Shown in pieces: positions 42,448-50,249 of a stretch of DNA of 64,000 nucleotides. The position numbers and the translations under genes are program-made. The stretch is from JACZUI01 sp965216725. GTDB taxonomy: Bacteria > Actinomycetota > Acidimicrobiia > Spongiisociales > ZC4RG35. Under the pieces are notes generated by a model. It was not told the DNA's origin and did no database searches. It was given only the letters and a program-made list of their open reading frames with translations. The stretch lies in NCBI GenBank assembly GCA_965216725.1, contig CBDCGI010000016.1:90279-154278 (forward strand), read 5' to 3'. Position 1 is the first letter of the stretch, and every line of letters begins with the position of its first letter.

Positions 42448-42462
42448 TTCAAATCCTTTGAA
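42448..42462 (-). promoter_or_regulatory. Inverted repeat enclosing the dnaK ribosome-binding site
   Basis: On the dnaK mRNA sense the sequence is TTCAAA-GGA-TTTGAA, a perfect 6-bp dyad ending one base before the ATG at 42446. The Shine-Dalgarno AAAGGA spans left arm and loop. Folded, it would hide the ribosome site in an A/U-only hairpin that should melt easily with heat, resembling an RNA thermometer in position. A 3-base loop and 6 A-U pairs make it weak at any temperature, so its effect is uncertain. Confidence 0.5.
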
Positions 42463-42483
42463 TCGGGTGTTTAGTAGACCCGT

Positions 42484-42513
42484 ATTCTAGAACCTGAGTC
42501 GACCTTTGTCATA
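42484..42513 (-). promoter_or_regulatory. dnaK promoter with HspR (HAIR)-like element
   Basis: Reading on the minus strand: -35 ATGACA (42512-42507), 17-base spacer, -10 TAGAAT (42489-42484). The predicted start is near 42477, giving a ~30-base leader. TATGACA-N7-ACTCAGG (42513-42493) matches 9 of 14 HAIR positions, including ACTCA-G in the right half, and covers the -35 and spacer. Compared base by base with the clpB element, 16 of 23 positions are identical at the same offset from the -35. Confidence 0.65.
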
Positions 42514-42530
42514 TTTTTGGCCCGGGCGGG

Positions 42531-42962
42531 TCAACCTGCCAGGCTCTGGATGTACTCCACGAGATCTGTGATCTCGTCTTCGCTGAGTTGATCGGCGTAT
42601 GTCGTTGGCATCACCGGGTCGAAACCGGCGACGACCTGGGAGTTGGGATCGACTATCGCCAGAGTCAGATAGGTGTCGTCGGCGCTGACCGTGGTGCCAT
42701 CTGTCAGGGGTCGCGACGAGCCGGCAAGACCCTTCCACGTGGGCCCGGTGCTCGGGGTGCCGTCGACCGTATGACACGCGAGGCACCCGGTGTCGGAAGC
42801 AAGGACCTCACCCCTGGCCGCGGCTTCAGGGTCTACCTCGATGACCTCTGGAGCCGAACCGCCGTTAGGGGACGACGCCGAGTCTCGAGCGAAAAGCCAG
42901 AACCCAACACCAAGTAGACCGACCAGGAGAACGGCCAGGACCGCTTCGCTGAGACCTCTCAT
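42531..42962 (-). CDS. Membrane-anchored monohaem cytochrome c
   Basis: A 143-residue class I cytochrome c. N-terminal uncleaved-type membrane segment (AVLAVLLVGLLGVGFWLF), a short linker, haem-binding CLACH (Cys60, Cys63, His64), and the distal ligand Met in DPVMPTTYADQLSEDE, followed by the C-terminal helix ITDLVEYIQSL. Layout and the PVMP motif resemble the cytochrome c domain fused to CoxB in actinobacterial oxidases, so it probably passes electrons to a terminal oxidase on the outer face of the membrane. No oxidase genes are adjacent. It lies upstream of the dnaK promoter's far side, both genes reading leftward. Confidence 0.87.
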   Translation of the reverse strand: MRGLSEAVLAVLLVGLLGVGFWLFARDSASSPNGGSAPEVIEVDPEAAARGEVLASDTGCLACHTVDGTPSTGPTWKGLAGSSRPLTDGTTVSADDTYLTLAIVDPNSQVVAGFDPVMPTTYADQLSEDEITDLVEYIQSLAG

Positions 42963-43023
42963 TTTGGGAGCTCCAGGGCCATAGGAGCAGGAACCGTAAC
43001 AACCGGATACCGCATCCTATGGT

Positions 43024-44112
43024 TTGGCGGGAGTGGACACCAGATTGTCAAACCCGGATCTGTGGACCCGAAGGAGGCTTCTGGCGGCAACCGCCGGTCT
43101 CGCTGCAGGTGGGGTCGTTCTTTCTTCAATTCCCGCCGCGGCCATTGAGATAAACCCACGGTCCAGTTGGGCGTCTGGGCGGCCGCCGAAAGGACCACTG
43201 GGACCTGAGGAGGTGAGATTCCTGATCGTCCATCACTCCGCTTCGCGGAACGGTCACACCACCGAAGAGACGCCAGGGATCCTGCGGGCGTTCTACGACT
43301 ACCACACTGGTACCAAAGGATGGAACGACATTGCCTACAACTTCCTCATCGATTCCGGCGGGGGAGTATGGGAAGGGCGTGCGGGCAGTCTCGAAGGCCC
43401 GGTTGCCGGTGATGCCACCGGCGGCAATCAGGGGTTCACACAGCTGGTCTGCGTGATTGGCGACTACAACGCGGCGCAACCGACTGGTCCCAGTCTCCGG
43501 TCGTTGGTCTCGCTCTTGGCATGGCTGGCCGATCGGTACCGGGTCGCCACCGCTCCGGGGTCAGAGGTCACCTTCGTATCGAGAGGCTCCAACCGCTGGC
43601 CGGAAGGCACAACGGTCGTAACCCCAACCATCACGGGCCATCGCACCATGAGCCGCACCACCTGTCCCGGTGATCATCTCAACTCGTATGTGGTTGGGGA
43701 GTTGATGAATGATGTGCACAAGGCACGAGGAGGTTCTCCCGTAACCACGTCCGCCCCACCATCGGCCACGACAATTCAGGAGACAACCACGACGGCGTCC
43801 CCTCCAACGTCAGCCGCACCCACGACAACTGCAGCCTCGACGACGACAAGTGCGGCGCCAACCACCACCAACACACCAAGCACGAGCACCTCGCTGTCTC
43901 CGTCGACGTCGACCACCGAGGTCGCGCAATCATCGATTCCCAGCACGGTTCCGCGGACGTCTCCGACTAGCTCCATGGCTCCGTCAACGACAATCCCCAT
44001 TGCCGCCGCAGCCGAATCTGACCCGGGATTCCCTTTGCTGCCGGTGGCCGTGATCGGGGCCATTGGAGTCGTAGGTGGAATTGCCGTCTGGCGCCAACGC
44101 CGGATGTCCTAG
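43024..44112 (+). CDS. Tat-exported N-acetylmuramoyl-L-alanine amidase-like protein (PGRP fold)
   Basis: About 362 residues. Twin-arginine signal TRRRLLAATAGLAAGG then AIEINPRSSW. The amidase-2/PGRP zinc site is visible: His in FLIVHHSASRNGHT, YNFLIDSGGGVWEGR and the second His/Cys region GHRTMSRTTCPGDHL. This family cuts the muramyl-Ala bond of peptidoglycan outside the cell. From about residue 235 a ~95-residue Thr/Ser/Pro-rich spacer leads to a C-terminal membrane helix (LPVAVIGAIGVVGGIAVW) with RQRR, so the enzyme is anchored by its tail. Start is uncertain: TTG 43024 or GTG 43033, neither with a clear ribosome site. Confidence 0.82.
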   Translation: MAGVDTRLSNPDLWTRRRLLAATAGLAAGGVVLSSIPAAAIEINPRSSWASGRPPKGPLGPEEVRFLIVHHSASRNGHTTEETPGILRAFYDYHTGTKGWNDIAYNFLIDSGGGVWEGRAGSLEGPVAGDATGGNQGFTQLVCVIGDYNAAQPTGPSLRSLVSLLAWLADRYRVATAPGSEVTFVSRGSNRWPEGTTVVTPTITGHRTMSRTTCPGDHLNSYVVGELMNDVHKARGGSPVTTSAPPSATTIQETTTTASPPTSAAPTTTAASTTTSAAPTTTNTPSTSTSLSPSTSTTEVAQSSIPSTVPRTSPTSSMAPSTTIPIAAAAESDPGFPLLPVAVIGAIGVVGGIAVWRQRRMS

Positions 44113-44206
44113 CCGGGCCGTTCGATTGTCCTGGTGGCGACATTCGGGCATAGAACGGCGGCCTGGTGACATTTGAAGGCACACACCCCTATCTCGGATT
44201 GGTCTA

Positions 44207-44716
44207 TTGGAGCGGTTGGATATCGTCTCGTTGATCCTCAGGAGCTGGGCGGGATTTGTGATCGCCGCCCATGGGTTCAATCACGCCAGAAGCATCGAGG
44301 GGACGGCACGGTGGTTCGCTTCTAAAGGTTTCAGGTCTCCGCGGCTCAATGCATCGGTTTCGGGCTATATGGAGTTGGCCGTCGGCGCAGGGCTCATACT
44401 CGGCGCGTTGACTTCTTTCGCCGCCGCAGCTCTAGCCGCCACCATGTTTGTTGCGTTTTGGTCTATCCACAGGTTCGCCGGCTTTTTCAACTTCCACCGT
44501 CCTGACGAGGGCTATGAGTACGTGGCAACACTGGGCCTCATCGCGCTGGCGCTGGTCATTCTCGGACCGGGAGAGTTCAGCATTGACCACAGCCTTGGAT
44601 GGGCAGGCGACTTCGACGGCTGGACGGGAGTGGCCATATTTGGCGGTGGGCTGATAGTGGCTGCCGGCCAACTTGCCGTGTTCTGGCGAAGACCCGAGCG
44701 AGAGGAGGAGTCTTGA
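44207..44716 (+). CDS. DoxX-family membrane protein
   Basis: A 169-residue four-helix membrane protein. DoxX features: SWAGFVIAAHGFNHARSIEG, WFASKGF, MELAVGAGLILGALT and WSIHRFAGFFNFHR. Related proteins are linked to thiosulfate:quinone oxidation or to membrane redox complexes with SodA and SseA, but neither partner is here. TTG 44207 is the best start I see. The following gene begins within its stop region (TTG 44713 versus TGA 44714-44716), so they are co-translated. Confidence 0.78.
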   Translation: MERLDIVSLILRSWAGFVIAAHGFNHARSIEGTARWFASKGFRSPRLNASVSGYMELAVGAGLILGALTSFAAAALAATMFVAFWSIHRFAGFFNFHRPDEGYEYVATLGLIALALVILGPGEFSIDHSLGWAGDFDGWTGVAIFGGGLIVAAGQLAVFWRRPEREEES

Positions 44717-45435
44717 GCCGACTCGACATCCGTTTTGGTGATTCGCTTCGCGAATCCCGCGATGGCTTGCACCAGATCGCCTTCTTCGCCCTAGGCCCGG
44801 CCCGCTACCACGCTGTGGGAAGGATGGGGTTACAGCCCTACCCTGGAGGGTTCGGCACCCCTGAGTACGAAGGGAAGATCGCCCGGATCGACGGTGACCT
44901 TCTGGTCTTGGAGGAATCGGAAGTGGCGGCAACGCAGGCAATCACCACCGTCCGAGAAGCCGCAGAGTTCTTCGGAGTGGAGTATCAAGTGGACTGGTTC
45001 GCCGACTTTCACGACCCCCTCGAGCCCGCGGACCCCGATGAAGCCGTCGAGGTCGACCCCTTCGTCACCAGGGCTTTGGGGGAGTGGTATCGGTTCGGCT
45101 GGTCCTCTCTGGAGAGGCTTAGCAGCCGAGCCACGCTCGAAGATGATGCCTCGGGGGTTCAACTCTGGCCGGAGCATCTAGATGCGGCAGCCGAACTGGG
45201 CAACTCCGGCGAGGGGCGGCGGGCCAGCTTCGGTGTTTCCCCCGGCGATGACGGCCATCCCGATCCATACATCTACGTCGCCGCCTGGGGTGATGTCGAC
45301 AGGTCGAATCCGTATTGGAACGATGAGTCGTTCAATGGATCGAGCCTGTCGCTCGACGATCTGCGGTCGCAACCCGATCCCGAGTCGGCGGCGGTGGACT
45401 TCTTCATGGCCGGTTACCAGATTCTCCACTCTTAG
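44713..45435 (+). CDS. Uncharacterised soluble protein coupled to DoxX
   Basis: 240 residues, family not recognised. TTG 44713 overlaps the DoxX stop and has GAGGAGG at 44702-44708. No signal or membrane segment. Composition is strongly acidic and aromatic (EYQVDWFADFHDPLEPADPDEAVEVD in parts; PDPYIYVAAWGDVDRSNPYWND in parts). A run RFGWSSLERL and a C-terminal DFFMAGYQIL are other visible landmarks. Coupling with DoxX suggests a joint role. Its last 4 bases overlap the stop of the convergent phosphatase gene. Confidence 0.65.
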   Translation: MSRLDIRFGDSLRESRDGLHQIAFFALGPARYHAVGRMGLQPYPGGFGTPEYEGKIARIDGDLLVLEESEVAATQAITTVREAAEFFGVEYQVDWFADFHDPLEPADPDEAVEVDPFVTRALGEWYRFGWSSLERLSSRATLEDDASGVQLWPEHLDAAAELGNSGEGRRASFGVSPGDDGHPDPYIYVAAWGDVDRSNPYWNDESFNGSSLSLDDLRSQPDPESAAVDFFMAGYQILHS

Positions 45436-45887
45436 GAGCCCAGCGTCTCCACCAATCCTTCCGCGGCAGAGGTGACTATCTGGATCATCTCCTGATACCC
45501 CTCGGGAGGTCCACCCCATGGATCAGGGACTTCTTCTTCGTTGGTGCTGGGGTCGAAGGTCCGAAACAGGCGAACCTTGGCACGTGCCTGAACCGAGGGT
45601 GCCATGGCGAGGACGTCTCGTTGGTTGGCTTTGTCCATCACCACGATCACGTCGAAACGGTCGAAATCGTCAGCGATGAATTTCCGAGCCTTGCCGATTA
45701 CTTCGAGCCCGAACCGTCGGCCGGCTGTGACTGACTCCGGATGAGGTGGCTCCCCGACGTTCCAGGATCCAGTCCCTGCCGAGTCCACCTCCAACTCGAG
45801 CCCGGCACTTCCTGCGGCGTGCTGTATCGCCGCCGCGGCCGCGGGCGATCGGCAGATATTGCCGGCACATACCGCGAGAACCCTCAA
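45432..45887 (-). CDS. Low-molecular-weight protein tyrosine phosphatase
   Basis: A 151-residue enzyme with the P-loop CAGNICRSP (nucleophile Cys7, Arg13) at the very N-terminus and the general-acid Asp in VPDPWGG near residue 125, as expected for LMW-PTPs. Also DSAGTGSWNVGEPPH and VIVVMDKANQRDVL. The family dephosphorylates protein tyrosines, arginines or arsenate-type substrates; arsenate reductase would need additional Cys not seen. TTG 45887 overlaps the DNA-methyltransferase stop by 4 bases (TTGA), which fixes the start; a longer open frame lies inside that gene. Co-translated with the methyltransferase, an unusual pair. Confidence 0.87.
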   Translation of the reverse strand: MRVLAVCAGNICRSPAAAAAIQHAAGSAGLELEVDSAGTGSWNVGEPPHPESVTAGRRFGLEVIGKARKFIADDFDRFDVIVVMDKANQRDVLAMAPSVQARAKVRLFRTFDPSTNEEEVPDPWGGPPEGYQEMIQIVTSAAEGLVETLGS

Positions 45888-46810
45888 CGGTTGGTCTCGA
45901 TGGAAGCCAGTCGGTTCCGTGCCAACTCGATGTACGCCGGCTCGGTATCGAATCCGACGTACCGACGGCCGGCCTCTACCGCCGCCACCGCGGAGCTGCC
46001 GGAGCCGACGAAAGGATCGAGGACCAGATCGCCCTCGTAGGTGTAGAGCTCGATGAGTCGCCGAGGCAGCGCTACCGGGAATGGCGCTGGGTGGCCGACC
46101 GCGGTCGCCCTCTCCGAAGAAATCTCCCACACGTCGAGAGTTGCGCTGAGGAAGTCATCGGTCTCGATGGTGGGAACGTGCGGCAGGCCAAGCTGTTCCC
46201 TTCTGGCGCGTTTGATCGCCCGATCGAATCTCCCTTTGGAAGCCACGATGACGCGTTCGGTCACGTCACGCAGAACCGGGTTTTGTGGCGACCTGTATGA
46301 GCCCCAGGCGCAGCTCCCGCCGGCTCCACGAGCCTTCTGCCAGATGATCTCGCCCCGAAGGAGCATCCCGAGTCGGTCCTGGAGGATGGAGATGATATCT
46401 GCGGAGAGCGACCGATAAGGGCGGCGGCCGAGATTGGCAACGTTCACCGCCATTCGTCCGCCGGGCTCTAGCTTCCTCCGGCCGACATTGAGCACTTCGG
46501 TGATCATCTCAAGGTATTCCCCGTAGCTCTCCGGTACGTGTCCCTGGGCCAGGTCCGTCTCGTATTCCTTGCCTGCGTAGTACGGGGGCGATGTCACGAG
46601 GAGCGCAACAGAGCGGTCAGCGACTTGGTCGTCGGTCATGTCCCTTGCGTCGCCCACGAAGAGTTCGTCGGTAACCGTTGGTCTTTGCACGTGCTCGTCG
46701 TCCGAAATGACGGGAGCCGTGAACCGGCGGTAGAAAGGCGACGAATCGTGCGACTCGCGTTTCCCCGACCCGAATTCCGAAGTAACGGTGGCCAGACGAC
46801 GTGTTGGCAT
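45884..46810 (-). CDS. Orphan DNA methyltransferase (N4-cytosine/N6-adenine, beta class)
   Basis: 308 residues. Catalytic motif IV TSPPYY (73-78) comes before the SAM-binding motif I (DPFVGSGSSAVAAVEAGR, near 270), the order of beta-class amino methyltransferases; Ser-Pro-Pro-Tyr favours N4-cytosine, though N6-adenine is possible. The target-recognition region lies between. No restriction endonuclease gene is adjacent, so it is an orphan that may serve gene regulation or protection. It shares a 4-base stop/start overlap with the phosphatase gene and is divergent from the GNAT gene, 93 bases apart. Confidence 0.85.
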   Translation of the reverse strand: MPTRRLATVTSEFGSGKRESHDSSPFYRRFTAPVISDDEHVQRPTVTDELFVGDARDMTDDQVADRSVALLVTSPPYYAGKEYETDLAQGHVPESYGEYLEMITEVLNVGRRKLEPGGRMAVNVANLGRRPYRSLSADIISILQDRLGMLLRGEIIWQKARGAGGSCAWGSYRSPQNPVLRDVTERVIVASKGRFDRAIKRARREQLGLPHVPTIETDDFLSATLDVWEISSERATAVGHPAPFPVALPRRLIELYTYEGDLVLDPFVGSGSSAVAAVEAGRRYVGFDTEPAYIELARNRLASIETNR

Positions 46811-46887
46811 CTAGACCGAACTTACCCAGCCCTGCCCTGTTGACCCCGGCATTCCGGGCACGAGCCCTTGCGCGGCGCATGCGGTAT

Positions 46888-46903
46888 GCTTGCAACTGCA
46901 AGC
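46888..46903. promoter_or_regulatory. 16-bp perfect palindrome abutting a start codon
   Basis: GCTTGCA-AC-TGCAAGC (46888-46903) is a perfect dyad with a 2-base centre and ends directly at ATG 46904 of the GNAT gene. TATGCT (46885-46890) could be a -10 box that overlaps its left arm, in which case transcription would start inside the palindrome, and the message would have almost no leader. It looks like a repressor operator; no obvious regulator gene lies next to it. Confidence 0.6.
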
Positions 46904-47500
46904 ATGAGTCGAGACGAGATCAATCAACCCGAACCCCCCAGCGTGCAAGTGACCTTGGCTGACGGGTCTCAGGCCGAGTTACGTCCCATCGGTCCAGAAG
47001 ACCGCGACTTGATCGAGGAAGGGCTCGAGCATCTGTCGATGGAGGCACGAATTGCCCGGTTTGGGATGGCGATAGACCATCTCAGTGATGCCGAGCTCGA
47101 CTATCTCACTCAGGTCGACCAATTCACGCATGTGGCGTGGGGAGCGACTGTCGACGGCGAGCCGGCGGCTGCCGCCCGCTACATCGTGATTCCCCAAGCA
47201 GGATGTGCCGAGTTGGCGGTTGTCGTGGTCGACAAGTTCCGGAGGCGAGGGTTGGGTCGGTTGCTCATGCAGGCCCTCAGCGCCTCAGCGAGGCACAACG
47301 GCGTCGATCGCTTCTGCTTCGTGGTGCATCCGGAGAATCGGTCTGTGCTGAGAATGCTCGAAGGAATCCCATCTGAGATGGACGAGACATCCGGGATGAT
47401 TCAGGGGTCGATTGCCGTTGCCGACATCGATCCCGGCAGCTTGTCTGCCGACTATGGAGTCGTTCTTGCCTCCGCTCAGGAGGCGCTCTCTGCCTCCTGA
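46904..47500 (+). CDS. GNAT-family N-acetyltransferase
   Basis: About 198 residues. Acetyl-CoA-binding motif A: AELAVVVVDKFRRRGLGRLLMQAL (cited in parts as VVVDKFRRRGLGRLL), followed by FCFVVHPENRSVLRML. N-terminal LRPIGPEDRDLIEEGLEHLS is typical of the Pat-like single-domain GNATs. Substrate unknown; lysine acetyltransferases are possible. ATG 46904 is chosen because it follows a perfect palindrome; earlier in-frame ATGs (46886) would lie within it. The end overlaps the convergent msrB by 25 bases. Confidence 0.82.
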   Translation: MSRDEINQPEPPSVQVTLADGSQAELRPIGPEDRDLIEEGLEHLSMEARIARFGMAIDHLSDAELDYLTQVDQFTHVAWGATVDGEPAAAARYIVIPQAGCAELAVVVVDKFRRRGLGRLLMQALSASARHNGVDRFCFVVHPENRSVLRMLEGIPSEMDETSGMIQGSIAVADIDPGSLSADYGVVLASAQEALSAS

Positions 47501-47895
47501 AGGTCCAAAGCCGCAGAGTTGATGCAGTATCGGAGCCCGGTCGGCTGAGGTCCGTCCGGGAACAGGTGGCCGAGGTGTCCGCCGCAGTTGGCGCATCTCA
47601 CCTCGGTACGCACCATGCCATAGGTGCGGTCCTCGACCTCCTCTATCTTGTCGGGGTCGAGCGCTTCATAGAAGCTTGGCCATCCGCTCCCGGAGTCGTA
47701 TTTGGTGTCGCTGGAAAAGAGCTCGGTACCGCAGCCCGCGCACATATAGGTGCCGTCGACTTTGCTGTCCCAGTACCGCCCGGTGAAGGCACGTTCAGTC
47801 CCTGCCTTGCGGAGAACCTGGTATTGCTCGGGATCGAGCCGTTTCTTCCACTCCTTTTCGGTTTGGGGCATGTCTGTTGGGAGTGCGTCTTTCAT
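47476..47895 (-). CDS. msrB: Peptide-methionine (R)-S-oxide reductase MsrB
   Basis: About 139 residues, normal length. Zinc cysteines in CAGCG and CANCGG, the substrate segment YDSGSGWPSFYE, and the catalytic Cys in LRYCINSAAL. Reduces methionine-R-sulfoxide in proteins using thioredoxin. Start ATG 47895 (MKDALPTD) or ATG 47904 (MGHMKDA); no ribosome site decides. The 3' end overlaps the GNAT gene on the other strand by 25 bases, so the two messages are complementary at their tails. Confidence 0.92.
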   Translation of the reverse strand: MKDALPTDMPQTEKEWKKRLDPEQYQVLRKAGTERAFTGRYWDSKVDGTYMCAGCGTELFSSDTKYDSGSGWPSFYEALDPDKIEEVEDRTYGMVRTEVRCANCGGHLGHLFPDGPQPTGLRYCINSAALDLQEAESAS

Positions 47896-47930
47896 GTGGC
47901 CCATTCTGCCAACTGATTGGTTATGTGTGC

Positions 47931-48377
47931 CTAAAGGCCGAGCTCGGCTACGAGGCGATCCACGAACACCGCCTGGGCTTGGTTCAACTTGACCCTGGCG
48001 AGCGAAGGTTCGGCCCAGATAACACGGTCGATTTCGGGGTAGAGGCGGGCGCCAAGCTGGAAGGTCCCCGGCACCAGGGAGTCCGGATCGAAATCCGCTT
48101 CCATCGCCCACGCGGTGACAACTTTTCTCGATCGGAGCCGGGTCTCGCCCAGGTCGATCAGGCCGGTCTCAGGGACGTTCCATCCGGTTTCCTCAGTGAA
48201 CTCACGAAGGGCTGCGACCAAATCGGTTTCCCCGTCCTCTACCAGCCCCTTGACGATGGACCACCAGCCGCGATCGCGGCCGGCGAAGTAGGGACCACCT
48301 GGATGGGCTATCAACACCTCGAGACCCGACCTCATTCGGTAAGGAAGAAGACCCGCAGATCTCACAGGCCGCGACAT
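47931..48377 (-). CDS. NUDIX hydrolase (COG4119-like)
   Basis: A 148-residue NUDIX protein. The box is G44-x5-E50-x7-REFTEETGW (58-66), slightly unusual in having VKGLVEDGE where SIPKGE is common. N-terminal SAGLLPYR and HPGGPYFAGRDRGWWSI match predicted NTP pyrophosphohydrolases. Substrate unknown. ATG 48377 is 12 bases from the GTG of the divergent CHAD gene, leaving no room for separate promoters between the start codons; ATG 48401 would overlap it. Confidence 0.87.
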   Translation of the reverse strand: MSRPVRSAGLLPYRMRSGLEVLIAHPGGPYFAGRDRGWWSIVKGLVEDGETDLVAALREFTEETGWNVPETGLIDLGETRLRSRKVVTAWAMEADFDPDSLVPGTFQLGARLYPEIDRVIWAEPSLARVKLNQAQAVFVDRLVAELGL

Positions 48378-48389
48378 TACGCTGGCCAG

Positions 48390-49412
48390 GTGACACTTCA
48401 CGCGCCCGAAGTGGCGACCGCGGAACGCGCCATAGTCCTTCCACTACCCACCTTTCGCCTCGAGCATGGAGAGCCTTTGGGGGTTGGGCTCAAAAGACTG
48501 ACCTTGACCACAGTTGAAGGAGCGGTGACAGGGTTCTACGACGGGGAAGAGGCCTTTGGCAGTGCCGTGCACGAATCGAGAAAGGCCACGAAGCGAATTC
48601 GGGCCTTGTTGAGACTCATTCGATTCGAGATCGGCGAACGCGCCTTCCGCTACGAGAACGAGGCGATGCGGGACACCGCCCGGATGCTTTCCGACATTCG
48701 GTCGGCAGCCGTGAACGTGCAATCGATCTCGCTGCTGACAGATCTCTACGGGTCTTTCCTGGCGACTGAGACATTTGGCGACCTTCGGGACCGACTGGAG
48801 GTCCTCAAGACAAATATCGAGACTCGGGCGATGGAGGATCCAACCCTCGTCCCCACAGTCGTCGAGCGCCTGGAGCGTGCGCATGCTCGATATTCGTCAT
48901 GGCCCGTGGAACCAGGATCGAGGGAGATCTACGGCGCGGGTATCAGAAATGGTTTCGAGGCCGTCGGGCCCGGTCTGCGTGACACGTTCGGGAGAGGGCG
49001 TCGCGAGATGGTCGCGGCCTACAAGTTCGGTTCGCCGGAGTTGTTTCACATATGGCGCAAGCGGGTCAAATACCTGGGCCATCAGATGGAGATACTCACC
49101 CCCCTCTGGCCCGAGGTCATCCTGGGTATGGCCATAACTCTGGACCGAATCGGCCGTCTGCTGGGGGAGGATCACGATCTCGCTCACTTGCTCGACACCG
49201 TGGCCGCGAGGTCGGATCTGTGCCCCAACCCCGTAGAGCGGTCTCTTCTCAAGGCCCTCGCCGAACAGCGACGATCGGACTTGCAGACCGCTTCCCGGAT
49301 CCTCGGGCGACGGATCTACGCCGAGTCGTCCAAGTCACTCAACACTCGTTTCGAGGCGTTCTGGGACTCCTCACAGGGTGCGCTGGAGCTGATGGGGACC
49401 CGAGCCATCTAG
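48390..49412 (+). CDS. CHAD-domain protein
   Basis: A 340-residue helical protein with two CHAD repeats. The conserved basic pattern H-x-x-x-K-x-x-K-R-x-R occurs as HESRKATKRIRALLRL (about residue 65) and HIWRKRVKYLG (about residue 225); DIRSAAVN and GEDHDLAHL are the paired acidic turns. CHAD domains bind polyphosphate and are found in or near polyphosphate granules. The phosphate-uptake locus in this window gives a possible link but is 34 kb away. GTG 48390 has no evident ribosome site. Confidence 0.85.
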   Translation: MTLHAPEVATAERAIVLPLPTFRLEHGEPLGVGLKRLTLTTVEGAVTGFYDGEEAFGSAVHESRKATKRIRALLRLIRFEIGERAFRYENEAMRDTARMLSDIRSAAVNVQSISLLTDLYGSFLATETFGDLRDRLEVLKTNIETRAMEDPTLVPTVVERLERAHARYSSWPVEPGSREIYGAGIRNGFEAVGPGLRDTFGRGRREMVAAYKFGSPELFHIWRKRVKYLGHQMEILTPLWPEVILGMAITLDRIGRLLGEDHDLAHLLDTVAARSDLCPNPVERSLLKALAEQRRSDLQTASRILGRRIYAESSKSLNTRFEAFWDSSQGALELMGTRAI

Positions 49413-49470
49413 GGAATCAGGGTCCGGCTTGCCGTGTTGTATCGGATGTCGTCAACTCGAGAGGTTTGCA

Positions 49471-50214
49471 ATGTCTGACCGGGGCAGGGTCCGTGTGGAA
49501 CCCGGCAACAAGCGTGTCCGTGTGATGCTGGGTGGTGAGATCGTCGCCGACACCACCAAAACGCTGCTCGTATGGGAGGTTCCCTACTACCCGACCTACT
49601 ACTTCCCCGCAGCCGACGTCAACACCGAGATGTTGGTCGAGAGCGGTGAGACGCGCCGTTCTCCGAGCAGAGGGGAGGCCGTCCAGTATCTGGTCAAAGC
49701 GGGAAATGCCGAAGGTGCTGCGTATTCGTTCCCAGCGCCAAAGATCCCCGAGATTGCCGACCACTACGTGTTTCCCTGGAAGACCATGGACCACTGGTTC
49801 GAAGAGGACGAAGAGGTCTATGTGCATGCTCGTGATCCTCACACCAGGATCGACATCCTCCCGTCCAGCAGGCGGGTGAGGGTCGAAATCGATGGGGTCA
49901 CTGTGGCCGACACCACTAATCCATCGATGCTCCACGAAACCGGTCTGCCCGTGAGGTACTACATACCCAAAACCGACGTGAGGTTCGATCTTTTGACGCC
50001 TACCGATCTGGCGACGGCTTGCCCATACAAAGGGACCGCCAGGTACTGGAATGTGAACATCGGCGAGTCGACCCATGACAACATCTTGTGGGGATACGAC
50101 ACCCCACTGCCTGAGTCACAGAAGATTGCCGGGCTGGTCGCGTTCTATAACGAGAAGGTCGACATCTACGTGGACGAGGTCCTCCAAGAACGGCCCAAGA
50201 CCAAGTTCTCCTGA
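49471..50214 (+). CDS. Tandem DUF427 protein
   Basis: 247 residues comprising two DUF427 modules: first RVRVMLGGEIVADTTKTLLVWE and YYPTYYFPAADVNTEML (residues 10-70), second RRVRVEIDGVTVADTTNPSMLHET (in parts), RYYIPKTDVRFDLL and ACPYKGTARYWNV (about 135-205). The two halves are clearly related to each other, with ADTT and YY-P-x-x-DV in both. DUF427 has no established biochemical role. ATG 49471 has GAGAGG about 7 bases upstream; the next gene is convergent, with a strong terminator between. Confidence 0.8.
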   Translation: MSDRGRVRVEPGNKRVRVMLGGEIVADTTKTLLVWEVPYYPTYYFPAADVNTEMLVESGETRRSPSRGEAVQYLVKAGNAEGAAYSFPAPKIPEIADHYVFPWKTMDHWFEEDEEVYVHARDPHTRIDILPSSRRVRVEIDGVTVADTTNPSMLHETGLPVRYYIPKTDVRFDLLTPTDLATACPYKGTARYWNVNIGESTHDNILWGYDTPLPESQKIAGLVAFYNEKVDIYVDEVLQERPKTKFS

Positions 50215-50249
50215 AGCTCTCCCCTCCCATCCCATCAGGAGAACCCCGC

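Noticed and set aside
43740..43990. Repetitive Thr/Ser codons in the amidase
   Set aside because: Low-complexity linker coding sequence, irregular; not a CRISPR or tandem repeat array.
45884..46810. Restriction-modification system
   Set aside because: Only the methyltransferase is present; neighbours are a phosphatase and a GNAT.
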